DNA of 64,000 nt from Ramlibacter tataouinensis (lineage in GTDB: Bacteria > Pseudomonadota > Gammaproteobacteria > Burkholderiales > Burkholderiaceae_C): the NCBI RefSeq assembly GCF_001580455.1, contig NZ_CP010951.1, positions 2,294,001 through 2,358,000 on the forward strand, read 5' to 3'. Positions within the stretch are counted from its first letter, which is position 1, and each line of letters starts with the position of its first letter. This document shows positions 15,242-24,409 of the stretch, one piece after another. The notes beneath the pieces are model-generated. The model made no database searches, was not told the DNA's origin, and was given only the letters and a program-made list of their open reading frames with translations. The position numbers and the translations under genes were made by a program.

Positions 15242-16906
15242 ATGCAAACTGGTGTTCCCGCCGAAGCCACGGCGGTTGAAACCCGTGTTGCCGGCACACC
15301 CGACACGGCCACGAAGCCTTTGCTGATCGGCGTTCCCAAGGAAACGGCGGCGGGCGAGAAGCGCGTCGCGACCGTCCCCGAGGTCGTCGAGAAGCTGATC
15401 AAGCTCGGCTTCCGGGTGCAGGTGCAGTCCGGCGCCGGCGATGCCGCGAACTTCGGCGATGAGACCTATCGTGCGGCCGGCGCCGCGATCGTCGACAGCG
15501 CCGCCAGCCTGTGGGCCAGCTCCGACATCGTTTTCAAGGTGCGCGGCCCGACGGCCGAGGAAGTGGGGCTGCTGCGCGAAGGCGGGACGCTGATCGGCTT
15601 CATCTGGCCGGCGCAGAACCCCGAGCTGATGACGCAGCTGGCGGCCAAGAAGGCCACCGTGCTGGCCATCGATTCGCTGCCGCGCCAACTCTCGCGCGCC
15701 CAGAAGATGGACGCACTGACCTCGATGGCCGGCATCAGCGGCTACCGCGCCGTCATCGAGGCCGCCAACGCCTTCGGGCGCTTCTTCAACGGCCAGGTCA
15801 CCGCCGCCGGCAAGATTCCGCCGGCCAAGGTCTTCATCGCCGGCGCCGGTGTGGCCGGCCTGGCGGCGATCGGCACCGCCGCCAACCTGGGCGCCATCGT
15901 GCGTGCCAACGACACGCGCGCCGAGGTGGCCGACCAGGTGGTGTCCCTGGGCGGCGAATTCGTGAAGGTCGACTACGAGGAAGAAGGCTCGGGCGGCGGC
16001 GGCTACGCCAAGGTGATGAGCGAGGGCTTCCAGCAGGCGCAGCGCGAGATGTACGCGAAGCAGGCCAGGGAGTCGGACATCATCATCACGACCGCCCTGA
16101 TCCCGGGCAAGCCCGCGCCGAAGCTCATCACCGCCGAGATGGTCAGGAGCATGAAGCCGGGCAGTGTCATCGTCGACATGGCGGCCGAGCAGGGCGGCAA
16201 CTGCGAGTTGACCGAGCCCAATCAGGCCGTGGTCAAGCACGGCGTGACCATCATCGGCTACACCGACCTGGTCAGCCGCCTGGCCAAGCAGTCCTCGACG
16301 CTGTACGCCACCAACCTGTTCCGGGTGGCCGAGGAACTGTGCAAGACCAAGGACGGGGTCATCAACGTCAACATGGACGACGACGCCATCCGCGGCCTGA
16401 CCGTCATCAAGGAAGGCAGCGTCACCTGGCCGCCGCCGCCGCCCAAGATCCCGGCGGCCGCGCCGCAGGCCAAGCCCGCCGCCGCGCTGGCAGCGGCGTC
16501 CAAGGGGCACGGCCACGGCAGCAGCGAGCCGATGTCGGCCAAATCCCTGGCCATCGTGTTCGGGGTCGGCGCGCTCGCCTTCCTGCTGGTCGGGATGTAC
16601 GCGCCGGCCAGCTTCCTGTCGCACTTCACCGTGTTCGTGCTGGCCTGCTTCGTCGGCTACATGGTGATCTGGAACGTGACACCCTCGCTGCACACCCCCC
16701 TGATGAGCGTCACCAACGCCATCTCCTCGATCATCGCCATCGGCGCGCTGATCCAGGTGGCGCCGCCGCTCACCGGCGCCACGACGGACCGGCCGACGCT
16801 GTGGATCCTCGGCATGGCCGTCCTGGCGCTGGCGCTCACGGCCATCAACATGTTCGGCGGCTTCGCGGTCACGCGGCGCATGCTGGCGATGTTCCGCAAG
16901 CACTAA
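15242..16906 (+). CDS. pntA: NAD(P) transhydrogenase subunit alpha
   Basis: The 554-residue protein is the alpha subunit of the proton-translocating transhydrogenase, which uses proton motive force to reduce NADP+ with NADH. Residues from about 20 to 390 form the NAD(H)-binding domain dI (start LLIGVPKETAAGEKRVA, Rossmann motif GAGVAGLAAIG, then NANDTRAEV-like ANDTRAEVADQV). A Pro/Ala/His-rich linker (about 400-430) leads to four membrane segments (about 440-550), so it is the fused alpha1-alpha2 form. Residues 1-24 are an unusual Ala/Thr-rich extension before the domain. pntB follows after 13 bases with an AAGGAGA site, forming an operon. Confidence 0.96.
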   Translation: MQTGVPAEATAVETRVAGTPDTATKPLLIGVPKETAAGEKRVATVPEVVEKLIKLGFRVQVQSGAGDAANFGDETYRAAGAAIVDSAASLWASSDIVFKVRGPTAEEVGLLREGGTLIGFIWPAQNPELMTQLAAKKATVLAIDSLPRQLSRAQKMDALTSMAGISGYRAVIEAANAFGRFFNGQVTAAGKIPPAKVFIAGAGVAGLAAIGTAANLGAIVRANDTRAEVADQVVSLGGEFVKVDYEEEGSGGGGYAKVMSEGFQQAQREMYAKQARESDIIITTALIPGKPAPKLITAEMVRSMKPGSVIVDMAAEQGGNCELTEPNQAVVKHGVTIIGYTDLVSRLAKQSSTLYATNLFRVAEELCKTKDGVINVNMDDDAIRGLTVIKEGSVTWPPPPPKIPAAAPQAKPAAALAAASKGHGHGSSEPMSAKSLAIVFGVGALAFLLVGMYAPASFLSHFTVFVLACFVGYMVIWNVTPSLHTPLMSVTNAISSIIAIGALIQVAPPLTGATTDRPTLWILGMAVLALALTAINMFGGFAVTRRMLAMFRKH

Positions 16907-16919
16907 AAAGGAGACGGAC

Positions 16920-18335
16920 ATGAACGCAAGCCTTTCCACCGTCGCCTACATCGGCTCCACCATCCTGTTCATCCTCAGCCTGGGCGGGCTGTCGAGCCCC
17001 GAGACCGCGCGCCGCGGCAACCTGTTCGGCATCATCGGGATGACCGTGGCCGTGCTGGCCACCGTGTTCGGCCCGCGGGTGACGGCCGGCGGCTACGCCT
17101 GGATCATCGCGGCGCTCGTCGTTGGCGGCGCCATCGGCCTGCTCGCCGCGAAGAAGGTGCAGATGACGCAGATGCCGGAGCTCGTCGCGCTGATGCACAG
17201 CCTGGTGGGCCTGGCCGCCTGCCTCGTGGGCTTCGCCAGCTACGTCGACACGTCGACCGTGTTCGCGACGCCGGCCGAGAAGTCGATCCACGAAATGGAG
17301 ATCTACATCGGCATCCTGATCGGCGCCGTGACCTTCTCCGGTTCGATCATCGCCTTCGGCAAGCTGTCGGCCCGGATCGGCGGCAAGCCGGTCCTGCTGC
17401 CGGGCCGCCACTGGATCAACCTGCTCGGCCTGCTGGTCGTGATCTGGTTCGGCCGCGCCTTCCTGCAGGCCGACAGCATCCAGGCGGGCATGACGCCGCT
17501 CATCGTGATGACCGTGATTGCGCTGCTGTTCGGGATTCACATGGTGATGGCCATCGGTGGCGCCGACATGCCGGTGGTGGTCTCGATGCTCAACAGCTAC
17601 TCGGGCTGGGCCGCGGCCGCCACCGGCTTCATGCTGAGCAACGACCTGCTGATCGTGGTCGGCGCGCTGGTCGGCTCCTCCGGCGCGATCCTGTCGTACA
17701 TCATGTGCCGCGCGATGAACCGCAACTTCCTCAGCGTCATCGCCGGCGGCTTCGGCACCGGCGGCGGCGCGCCCGCGGCGGCGGCGGCCGGTGCGCAGCC
17801 GGCGGGCGAGGTGGTGCCGATCAGCGCGGTGGAAACCGCGGAGATGCTGCGCGAGGCCAAGAACGTGATCATCGTGCCCGGCTACGGCATGGCGGTGGCG
17901 CAGGCCCAGCATACCGTCTGCGACATCACCAAGCTGCTGCGCGAGCACGGCGTCAACGTGCGCTTCGGCATCCATCCGGTGGCCGGCCGCATGCCCGGCC
18001 ACATGAACGTGCTGCTCGCCGAGGCGAAGGTGCCCTACGACATCGTGATGGAGATGGACGAGATCAACGAGGACTTCCCGGAAACCGACGTGGCCATGGT
18101 GATCGGCGCGAACGACATCGTGAATCCGGCGGCGCAGGAGGACCCGACGAGCCCGATCGCCGGCATGCCGGTGCTGGAGGTGTGGAAGGCCAGGCACTCC
18201 ATCGTCATGAAGCGCAGCATGGCTTCGGGCTATGCCGGCGTGGACAACCCGCTGTTCTACAAGGACAACAACCGCATGCTGTTCGGCGACGCGAAGAAGA
18301 TGCTGGACGAGGTCATGGGCGCGCTGAAGGACTGA
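16920..18335 (+). CDS. pntB: NAD(P) transhydrogenase subunit beta
   Basis: The 471-residue protein completes the transhydrogenase. Residues 1 to about 270 hold eight or nine membrane segments that form the proton path (for example IGGADMPVVVSMLNSYSGWA). A Gly/Ala-rich hinge precedes the NADP(H)-binding domain dIII, which shows PGYGMAVAQAQ for the nucleotide, GIHPVAGRMPGHMNVLLAEA, and IGANDIVNPAA. The start follows AAGGAGACGGAC. After the stop come a small hairpin (18373-18394) and a strong terminator at 18440. Confidence 0.97.
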   Translation: MNASLSTVAYIGSTILFILSLGGLSSPETARRGNLFGIIGMTVAVLATVFGPRVTAGGYAWIIAALVVGGAIGLLAAKKVQMTQMPELVALMHSLVGLAACLVGFASYVDTSTVFATPAEKSIHEMEIYIGILIGAVTFSGSIIAFGKLSARIGGKPVLLPGRHWINLLGLLVVIWFGRAFLQADSIQAGMTPLIVMTVIALLFGIHMVMAIGGADMPVVVSMLNSYSGWAAAATGFMLSNDLLIVVGALVGSSGAILSYIMCRAMNRNFLSVIAGGFGTGGGAPAAAAAGAQPAGEVVPISAVETAEMLREAKNVIIVPGYGMAVAQAQHTVCDITKLLREHGVNVRFGIHPVAGRMPGHMNVLLAEAKVPYDIVMEMDEINEDFPETDVAMVIGANDIVNPAAQEDPTSPIAGMPVLEVWKARHSIVMKRSMASGYAGVDNPLFYKDNNRMLFGDAKKMLDEVMGALKD

Positions 18336-18439
18336 TCCACCGTGTTCGTGTTCGTGCCGAAAACAGGATGAAGGCTGTCGAATAGGGGACAGCCTCTAGC
18401 ATCCTTAGGGGAAATCCAAGGGGAAACCCCCGGTCCAGG

Positions 18440-18469
18440 CAGCGCACAATCCGTGCGCTGTTTTTTTTT
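18440..18469 (+). terminator. Strong intrinsic terminator between pntB and fadD
   Basis: An 8-bp perfect stem (CAGCGCAC with GTGCGCTG, loop AATCC) is followed by nine T residues. It ends only 14 bases before the first possible fadD ATG (18484), leaving almost no room for a separate promoter. Two smaller hairpins lie just upstream (GGCTGTC/GACAGCC at 18373-18394 and GGGG-AAA-CCCC at 18420-18430). Confidence 0.9.
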
Positions 18470-18495
18470 GTTCCTCGAGACGGATGCAAGCAACA

Positions 18496-20181
18496 ATGAG
18501 CGATCTGAACGCACGCCCGTGGCTGGCCTTTTATTCCCCCGGCGTGCCTGCCGACATCGACCCGTCCGGGTATGGGTCGCTGATCCAGCTGATCGAGGAG
18601 GGCTTCCAGAAGTACGCCGACCGCACCGCGTACAGCTTCATGGGCAAGGAGTTCAGCTACCGCGACACCGACGCCCAAAGCGCCGCCTTCGCGGCCTACC
18701 TGCAGGGCCTGGGGCTGGCCAAGGGTGACCGCGTGGCGATCATGATGCCCAATGTGCCGCAGTACCCGGTGGCGGTCGCCGGCATCCTGCGCGCCGGCTG
18801 CGTGGTGGTGAACGTCAACCCGCTGTACACCCCACGCGAACTGGAGCACCAGCTCAAGGACTCGGGCGCCAAGGCCATCATCATCATCGAGAACTTCGCC
18901 GGCACGCTGGAGAAGTGCATCGCCCACACGCCGGTCAAGCATGTGGTGCTGGCGGCGATGGGCGACCGCCTCGGGACGCTGAAGGGCGGGCTGGTGAACT
19001 ACGTGGTGCGCAAGGTCAAGAAACTGGTGCCCGCCTTCACCCTGCCGGGCGCGGTCCGCTTCAACGACGCGCTGGCGCAGGGCCGGCGCGCCACCTTCCG
19101 CAAGCCCGAGATCAACAGCGACGACGTCGCGGTGCTGCAATACACCGGCGGCACCACCGGCGTGTCCAAGGGCGCGGTGCTGCTGCACCGCAACGTGATC
19201 GCCAACGTGCTGCAGTCCGAAGCCTGGAACCAGCCGGTGATGGCCAAGGTGCCGGCCGGCGAGCAGCCCACCGGCGTGTGCGCGCTTCCGCTGTATCACA
19301 TCTTCGCCTTCACCGTCGGCATGATGCTGTCGATGCGCACCGGCGGGAAACTGATCCTGATCCCGAACCCGCGCGACCTGCCGGCGGTGCTCACGGAGCT
19401 GTCGAAGCAGACCTTCCACAGCTTCCCGGCGGTGAACACCCTGTTCAACGGGCTGGCCAACCATCCCGATTTCAGCAAGGTCGACTGGAGCCACCTCAAG
19501 GTCTCGGTCGGCGGCGGCATGGCGGTGCAGGGCGCGGTGGCCCAGCGCTGGCTGGAAAAGACCGGCTGCCCGATCTGCGAAGGCTATGGGCTGTCGGAGA
19601 CCGCGCCCTCGGCCAGCTGCAATCCGGTGACCAGCACCGAATTCAGCGGCACCGTCGGCTTGCCGCTGCCCTCGACCTGGATGAAGTGCATCGACGACGA
19701 GGGCCGGGAAGTGCCGGTCGGCGAGCGCGGGGAGATCGCGATCAAGGGGCCGCAGGTGATGGCGGGCTACTGGCAGCGCCCGGACGAGACGGCCAAGGTC
19801 ATGACCACCGACGGCTACTTCAAGACCGGCGACATCGGCACCATGAACGAGCGCGGCTACTTCAAGATCGTCGACCGCAAGAAGGACATGGTGGTGGTGT
19901 CGGGCTTCAACGTCTATCCGAACGAGGTCGAGGACGTGGTCGCCATGCTGCCGGGCGTGCTGGAGTGCGGCGTGGTCGGCGTGCCGGATGAGAACACCGG
20001 CGAGGCGGTAAAGCTGGTCGTCGTCAAGCGCGATCCGCAGCTGACGGAAGAGCAGATCCGCGAACACTGCCGAGCCAACCTCACCGCCTACAAGCAGCCG
20101 CGGGTGATCGAGTTCCGCACCGAACTGCCCAAGACCCCGGTGGGCAAGATCCTGCGGCGCGAGCTGCGCAACGGCAAATAG
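18496..20181 (+). CDS. fadD: Long-chain fatty acid--CoA ligase
   Basis: The 561-residue enzyme activates fatty acids to acyl-CoA through an acyl-adenylate. The ATP/AMP signature YTGGTTGVSKGAVL, the A5 motif EGYGLSETAP, the A7-A8 region GDIGTMNERGYFKIVDRKKD and the catalytic Lys in TPVGKILRREL near the end are intact. NVNPLYTPRELEHQLKDSG matches the FadD N-terminal lobe closely. The ATG at 18496 (MSDLNARPW) is preferred from family length; an ATG at 18484 adds four residues and neither has a good Shine-Dalgarno. A strong terminator sits right upstream, so expression may depend on read-through or on a promoter overlapping the hairpin. Confidence 0.94.
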   Translation: MSDLNARPWLAFYSPGVPADIDPSGYGSLIQLIEEGFQKYADRTAYSFMGKEFSYRDTDAQSAAFAAYLQGLGLAKGDRVAIMMPNVPQYPVAVAGILRAGCVVVNVNPLYTPRELEHQLKDSGAKAIIIIENFAGTLEKCIAHTPVKHVVLAAMGDRLGTLKGGLVNYVVRKVKKLVPAFTLPGAVRFNDALAQGRRATFRKPEINSDDVAVLQYTGGTTGVSKGAVLLHRNVIANVLQSEAWNQPVMAKVPAGEQPTGVCALPLYHIFAFTVGMMLSMRTGGKLILIPNPRDLPAVLTELSKQTFHSFPAVNTLFNGLANHPDFSKVDWSHLKVSVGGGMAVQGAVAQRWLEKTGCPICEGYGLSETAPSASCNPVTSTEFSGTVGLPLPSTWMKCIDDEGREVPVGERGEIAIKGPQVMAGYWQRPDETAKVMTTDGYFKTGDIGTMNERGYFKIVDRKKDMVVVSGFNVYPNEVEDVVAMLPGVLECGVVGVPDENTGEAVKLVVVKRDPQLTEEQIREHCRANLTAYKQPRVIEFRTELPKTPVGKILRRELRNGK

Positions 20182-20230
20182 CCCGCAACTTCAGCTTCCG
20201 CGGGCTCGTCCGCGGTGACAATCTGCCTCG

Positions 20231-21235
20231 ATGCTCCGATTCCTGCTCACGCGGTTCTCGCTGATCATCCCGACCTTCTTCGGGATGACGCTGCTCGCCT
20301 TCTTCCTGGTGCGGCTGGTGCCGGGCGACCCGATCGAGACCATGGCGGGCGAACGCGGCATCGACGCCGCGCGCCACGCGCAGCTGGTCAAGGAATACGG
20401 GCTGGACCGGCCGATCCTGGTGCAGTACGGCATCTACATCGGCCGCGTGCTGCACGGCGACCTGGGCAAGTCCATCATCACGCAGGAGCCGGTGATCCGC
20501 GAGTTCATCGCCCTGTTCCCGGCCACGGTGGAACTGGCGGTGTGCGCCATCCTGTTTGCGCTGCTGCTGGGCATTCCGGCCGGCATCATCGCGGCGGTGC
20601 GGCGCAACTCGGTGTTCGACCACGGCGTGATGGCGACCTCGCTCACCGGCTACTCGATGCCGATCTTCTGGTGGGGCCTGCTGCTGATCCTGCTGTTCTC
20701 GGTGCAACTGGGCTGGACGCCGGTGTCGGGCCGGCTGTCGGTGCAGTACTTCATCGAGCCGCACACCGGTTTCCTGTTGATCGACTCACTGCTGTCGGAC
20801 GACAAGGGCGCCTTCCGCTCGGCGCTGCAGCACCTGATCCTGCCGGCCATTGTGCTGGGCACCAACCCGCTGGCGGTGGTGGCGCGCATGACGCGCTCGG
20901 CCATGCTCGAGGTGCTGGGCGAGGACTACATCCGCACCGCGCGCGCCAAGGGCCTGCCGCCGCTGAAGGTGGTGGGCGTGCACGCGCTGCGCAACGCGCT
21001 GATCCCGGTGGTGACGGTGATCGGCCTGCAGGTGGGCGTGCTGTTCACCGGCGCCATCCTGACCGAGACCATCTTCTCCTGGCCCGGCGTCGGCAAGTGG
21101 CTGATCGAGGCCATCCAGCGCCGCGACTATCCCGTGCTGCAGGGCGGCATGCTGCTGCTGGGCGCGGTGGTGATGCTGGTCAACCTGCTGGTCGACGTGG
21201 CCTACGGCGTCATCAACCCGCGCATCCGCCACTAA
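20231..21235 (+). CDS. dppB: Dipeptide ABC transporter permease DppB-type
   Basis: The 334-residue protein has six membrane segments and the DppB/OppB N-terminal pattern MLRFLLTRFSLIIPTFFGMT followed by FFLVRLVPGDPIE. The EAA loop that contacts the ATPases reads MLEVLGEDYIRTARAKGLP. It is an inner-membrane channel subunit for peptides. It opens the group dppB-dppC-dppD-dppF-dppA, an order with the binding protein last. It begins 49 bases after fadD. GACAAT ends 8 bases before the ATG and there is no Shine-Dalgarno. Confidence 0.94.
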   Translation: MLRFLLTRFSLIIPTFFGMTLLAFFLVRLVPGDPIETMAGERGIDAARHAQLVKEYGLDRPILVQYGIYIGRVLHGDLGKSIITQEPVIREFIALFPATVELAVCAILFALLLGIPAGIIAAVRRNSVFDHGVMATSLTGYSMPIFWWGLLLILLFSVQLGWTPVSGRLSVQYFIEPHTGFLLIDSLLSDDKGAFRSALQHLILPAIVLGTNPLAVVARMTRSAMLEVLGEDYIRTARAKGLPPLKVVGVHALRNALIPVVTVIGLQVGVLFTGAILTETIFSWPGVGKWLIEAIQRRDYPVLQGGMLLLGAVVMLVNLLVDVAYGVINPRIRH

Positions 21236-21248
21236 AAGCACCCGCATC

Positions 21249-22148
21249 ATGGCCGCGATTCCTTCCCCCGTGACCCTGCCGGCCGTCCCGCCCGGGCCGC
21301 TGCGCGAGTTCTGGATTTCCTTCCGCGCCAACCGCGGTGCCGTGATGGGCATGCTGGTGGTGCTGGGCCTGCTGCTGCTGGCGCTGCTGGCGCCCTGGAT
21401 CGCCCCGCATGCGCCGCACGAGACCAACAGCGCGGCCTTCCTCAGGCCGCCGGCATGGCAGGCCGGCGGCTCGGCGCAGTACCTGCTGGGCACCGATGCG
21501 ATCGGCCGCGACATCCTGTCGCGCCTGATCTGGGGCGCGCGCCTGTCGCTGTCGATCGGCCTGGGCGTGGTGGCGATCTCGGTGGTCGTCGGCATCGCGC
21601 TGGGCCTGGTCGCGGGCTTCGCGCGCGGCGTGGTCGAGATCGCGATCATGCGGATGATGGACATCGTCCTGACCCTGCCCAGCCTGCTGCTGGCCATCGT
21701 CATCGTGGCCATCCTCGGCCCCGGGCTGGTGAACGCGATGCTGGCGGTGGCCGTGGTGCTGCTGCCGCACTACGTGCGCATCACCCGCGCCTCGGTCGTG
21801 GCCGAGGTGTCCAAGGACTACGTGACCGCCGCGCGCGTCAGCGGCGCCGGCACCCTGCGGCTGATGTTCAGCGAGGTGCTGCCCAACTGCGCGGCGCCGC
21901 TGATCGTGCAGGCCTCGCTGGGCATCTCCACCGCCATCCTGGACGCCGCGGCGCTGGGCTTCCTGGGCCTGGGCGCGCAGCCGCCCTCGCCCGAGTGGGG
22001 CACCATGCTGGCCGACGCGCGCGAGTTCGTCCTGCGCGCCTGGTGGGTCGTCACCTTCCCCGGCCTGATGATCCTGGTCGCGGTGCTGGCCTTCAACCTG
22101 ATGGGCGACGGGCTGCGCGACGCGCTCGATCCCAAGCTCAAGCGATGA
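21249..22148 (+). CDS. dppC: Dipeptide ABC transporter permease DppC-type
   Basis: The 299-residue protein is the partner channel subunit. It has the DppC N-terminal form (LREFWISFRANRGAVMGM), the LLGTDAIGRDILSRLIWGAR motif before the second membrane segment, and the EAA loop VAEVSKDYVTAARVSGAG. Six membrane segments are predicted by eye. It starts 13 bases after dppB. The 91 bases to dppD are filled by a structured repeat element. Confidence 0.95.
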   Translation: MAAIPSPVTLPAVPPGPLREFWISFRANRGAVMGMLVVLGLLLLALLAPWIAPHAPHETNSAAFLRPPAWQAGGSAQYLLGTDAIGRDILSRLIWGARLSLSIGLGVVAISVVVGIALGLVAGFARGVVEIAIMRMMDIVLTLPSLLLAIVIVAILGPGLVNAMLAVAVVLLPHYVRITRASVVAEVSKDYVTAARVSGAGTLRLMFSEVLPNCAAPLIVQASLGISTAILDAAALGFLGLGAQPPSPEWGTMLADAREFVLRAWWVVTFPGLMILVAVLAFNLMGDGLRDALDPKLKR

Positions 22149-22154
22149 AAATGT

Positions 22155-22236
22155 GCCCCCACGTTCGCCCACTGCGTGTAGCTCTCTGCCCCCCGAGGGG
22201 GCGCAAGCCTCCTAGAGGCGGCTCGTCGGAGGCTTG
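22155..22236 (+). repeat. Two-hairpin intergenic element, copy 1 (dppC-dppD)
   Basis: The element begins GCCCCCACG, continues with CACTGCGTGT, and forms a GC hairpin (GCCCCC, loop CGA, GGGGGC at 22188-22202). It ends with a second hairpin, arms CAAGCCTCC (22204-22212) and GGAGGCTTG (22228-22236), enclosing the 15-base loop TAGAGGCGGCTCGTC. The right arm contains GGAGG, the dppD ribosome site, so folding would mask it. Three more copies occur at 30593, 34344 (reverse) and 37568. Confidence 0.85.
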
Positions 22237-22239
22237 ATC

Positions 22240-23259
22240 ATGGCATTGCTTGAAATCGAAGACCTCCACGTCGAGTTCCCTTCGCAGGGCGCCGTGATGC
22301 ATGCCGTCGAGGGCCTGAGCCTCACCGTCGAGGAAGGCGAAGTGCTGGGCATCGTCGGCGAGTCCGGCTCGGGCAAGAGCGTCACCATGATGGCGCTGAT
22401 GGGGCTGATCGGCTTCCCGGGCCAGGTGCGCGCGAAGAAGCTGCGTTTCGCCGGCCACGACCTGCTGGGCATCAGCGACAAGGAGCGCCGGCGCCTGGTG
22501 GGCAAGGACATGGCGATGATTTTCCAGGAGCCCACCACCAGCCTGAACCCCTGCTTCACCATCGGCTACCAGCTGATGGAGGCGCTGCGGCTGCATTCGC
22601 CGCTGGACAAGGCGGGCGCGCGGCGCCGCGCCATCGAACTGCTGGAGCAGGTCGGCATCCCGGCCGCGCACACCCGGCTGGACGATTTCCCGCACCAGAT
22701 GTCGGGCGGCATGAACCAGCGGGTGATGATCGCCATGGCGATCTCCTGCAACCCGCGCCTGCTGATCGCCGACGAGCCCACCACGGCGCTGGACGTGACC
22801 ATCCAGGCGCAGATCCTGGACCTGCTGCGCAACCTGCAGAAGGAGCGGGGCATGGCGCTGGTGCTGATCACCCACAACATGGGCGTGGTCAGCGAAATGG
22901 CCGGGCGCGTGGCGGTGATGTACGCCGGGCAGGTGATGGAGCAGCGCCCGGTGGCCGAGCTGTTTGCCGACCCGCAGCATCCCTACACCGAGGCGCTGCT
23001 GGCGGCATTGCCCGAGCGCGGGCCGGCGGGCCACCGGCTGGCGACGATTCCCGGCGTGGTGCCCGGGGTGTTCGACCGGCCGGGCGGCTGCCTGTTCGCT
23101 CCGCGCTGCGCCTATGCGACGCGCCATTCGAAGGACGTGCGTCCGGAGCTGCGCGACTGGCGTGGCGGCCAGGTGCGCTGTCACTATCCCCTCGGCGACG
23201 CCGAGCGGCACGAAGCGATCGAGCGCGACGGGCCGGTGCAACTGGAGACGCTCGCATGA
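22240..23259 (+). CDS. dppD: Dipeptide ABC transporter ATP-binding protein DppD-type
   Basis: The 339-residue ATPase contains Walker A GESGSGKSV, the ABC signature MSGGMNQRV, Walker B LLIADEPTTALD and the switch histidine in LITHNMG. The C-terminus has the oligopeptide-transporter extension with cysteines (GCLFAPRCAYA), typical of DppD/OppD. The ATG at 22240 is chosen since GGAGG lies 7 bases upstream; a TTG two codons earlier is less likely. That ribosome site is part of the stem of the upstream repeat element. It works with dppF as a heterodimer under the DppB-DppC channel. Confidence 0.95.
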   Translation: MALLEIEDLHVEFPSQGAVMHAVEGLSLTVEEGEVLGIVGESGSGKSVTMMALMGLIGFPGQVRAKKLRFAGHDLLGISDKERRRLVGKDMAMIFQEPTTSLNPCFTIGYQLMEALRLHSPLDKAGARRRAIELLEQVGIPAAHTRLDDFPHQMSGGMNQRVMIAMAISCNPRLLIADEPTTALDVTIQAQILDLLRNLQKERGMALVLITHNMGVVSEMAGRVAVMYAGQVMEQRPVAELFADPQHPYTEALLAALPERGPAGHRLATIPGVVPGVFDRPGGCLFAPRCAYATRHSKDVRPELRDWRGGQVRCHYPLGDAERHEAIERDGPVQLETLA

Positions 23260-23317
23260 GCTGTACGGCCGCTCCGAAGGCTCATGGCGCCGCAGCCCGC
23301 AGGGCGGAGGCTATCGA

Positions 23318-24364
23318 ATGAAACCGGTTGTCCAAGCCAATGGGCTGCGGCAGGTCTACAAGATACGGCGTGGCATGTTCCGCGAGCCGGCGCAATTGCA
23401 GGCCGTTGGCGGCGTCTCGTTTGCGATCGAAGCCGGCAAGACGCTGGCGGTGGTGGGTGAGTCGGGCTGCGGCAAGTCGACGCTGGCGCGCATGGTGTCG
23501 CTGATCGAGAAGCCCGTCGGCGGCGAGCTCATCCTCGACGGCACGGATGCGGTGCACACGCCGATGGCCGACCGGCGTCGCCTGCGCCAGGCGGTGCAAC
23601 TCGTGTTCCAGAACCCTTACGGGTCGCTCAATCCGCGCAAGAAAATCAGTGCGGTGCTCGAAGCGCCGCTGGAGATCAACACCAGCCTGTCGAAGGCCGA
23701 GCGCGCCGAGCGCGCCCGGGCGATGCTGGCGCAGGTGGGCTTGCGGCCCGAATATGCTAACCGCTACCCGCACATGTTCTCGGGCGGCCAGCGCCAGCGC
23801 ATCGCGATCGCCCGCGCGCTCATGCTCAACCCCAAGCTGCTGGTCGCCGACGAGCCGGTGTCGGCCCTGGATGTGTCGATCCAGGCCCAAGTGCTCAACC
23901 TGCTGGCCGACCTGCAGCAGCAGTTCCGTCTCGCCTACCTCTTCATTTCGCACGACCTGTCGGTGGTCAGGCACATCGCCCACGAGGTGCTGGTCATGTA
24001 CCTGGGCCATGTGATGGAGCAGGGGCCCAAGGCCGAAATATTCGAGCGGCCGGCGCATCCCTACACACAGGCGCTGCTGGCCTCCACGCCCGGCGTCGGG
24101 CCACGCGACACCAAGCGCATCGTGCTTCGCGGCGAACTGCCGTCTCCGCTGAATCCGCCCAGCGGCTGCGTGTTCTCCAGCCGCTGCCCGTACGCGGTGG
24201 AGCGCTGCAGGGCGGAGCGACCGCTGGAGCGCGTCGTGGGCGGCACCCGGCTCGCCGCCTGCCACTTTTCCGAGCAGTTCCTGGACTCGGGCTTTCCCGA
24301 TGTTCGGGCTGCTGCGCCTTTACCGGCATCAGCCACTGCCGATAATGCTGTTCTCCCCGGCTAA
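23318..24364 (+). CDS. dppF: Dipeptide ABC transporter ATP-binding protein DppF-type
   Basis: The 348-residue ATPase has Walker A GESGCGKSTL, signature FSGGQRQRI, Walker B LLVADEPVSALD and the C-terminal cysteine-containing extension GCVFSSRCPYA. The start at 23318 (MKPVVQANGLRQVYKI) follows GGAGG and gives normal DppF length. The 58 bases between dppD and this gene hold no gene; they contain GCCCGCAGGGC-type short inverted sequence of unclear meaning. Together with dppD it powers peptide import. Confidence 0.95.
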   Translation: MKPVVQANGLRQVYKIRRGMFREPAQLQAVGGVSFAIEAGKTLAVVGESGCGKSTLARMVSLIEKPVGGELILDGTDAVHTPMADRRRLRQAVQLVFQNPYGSLNPRKKISAVLEAPLEINTSLSKAERAERARAMLAQVGLRPEYANRYPHMFSGGQRQRIAIARALMLNPKLLVADEPVSALDVSIQAQVLNLLADLQQQFRLAYLFISHDLSVVRHIAHEVLVMYLGHVMEQGPKAEIFERPAHPYTQALLASTPGVGPRDTKRIVLRGELPSPLNPPSGCVFSSRCPYAVERCRAERPLERVVGGTRLAACHFSEQFLDSGFPDVRAAAPLPASATADNAVLPG

Positions 24365-24409
24365 CCGCCATACCAATATCAATAGCAACATCCCACAAGG
24401 AGACACGTG

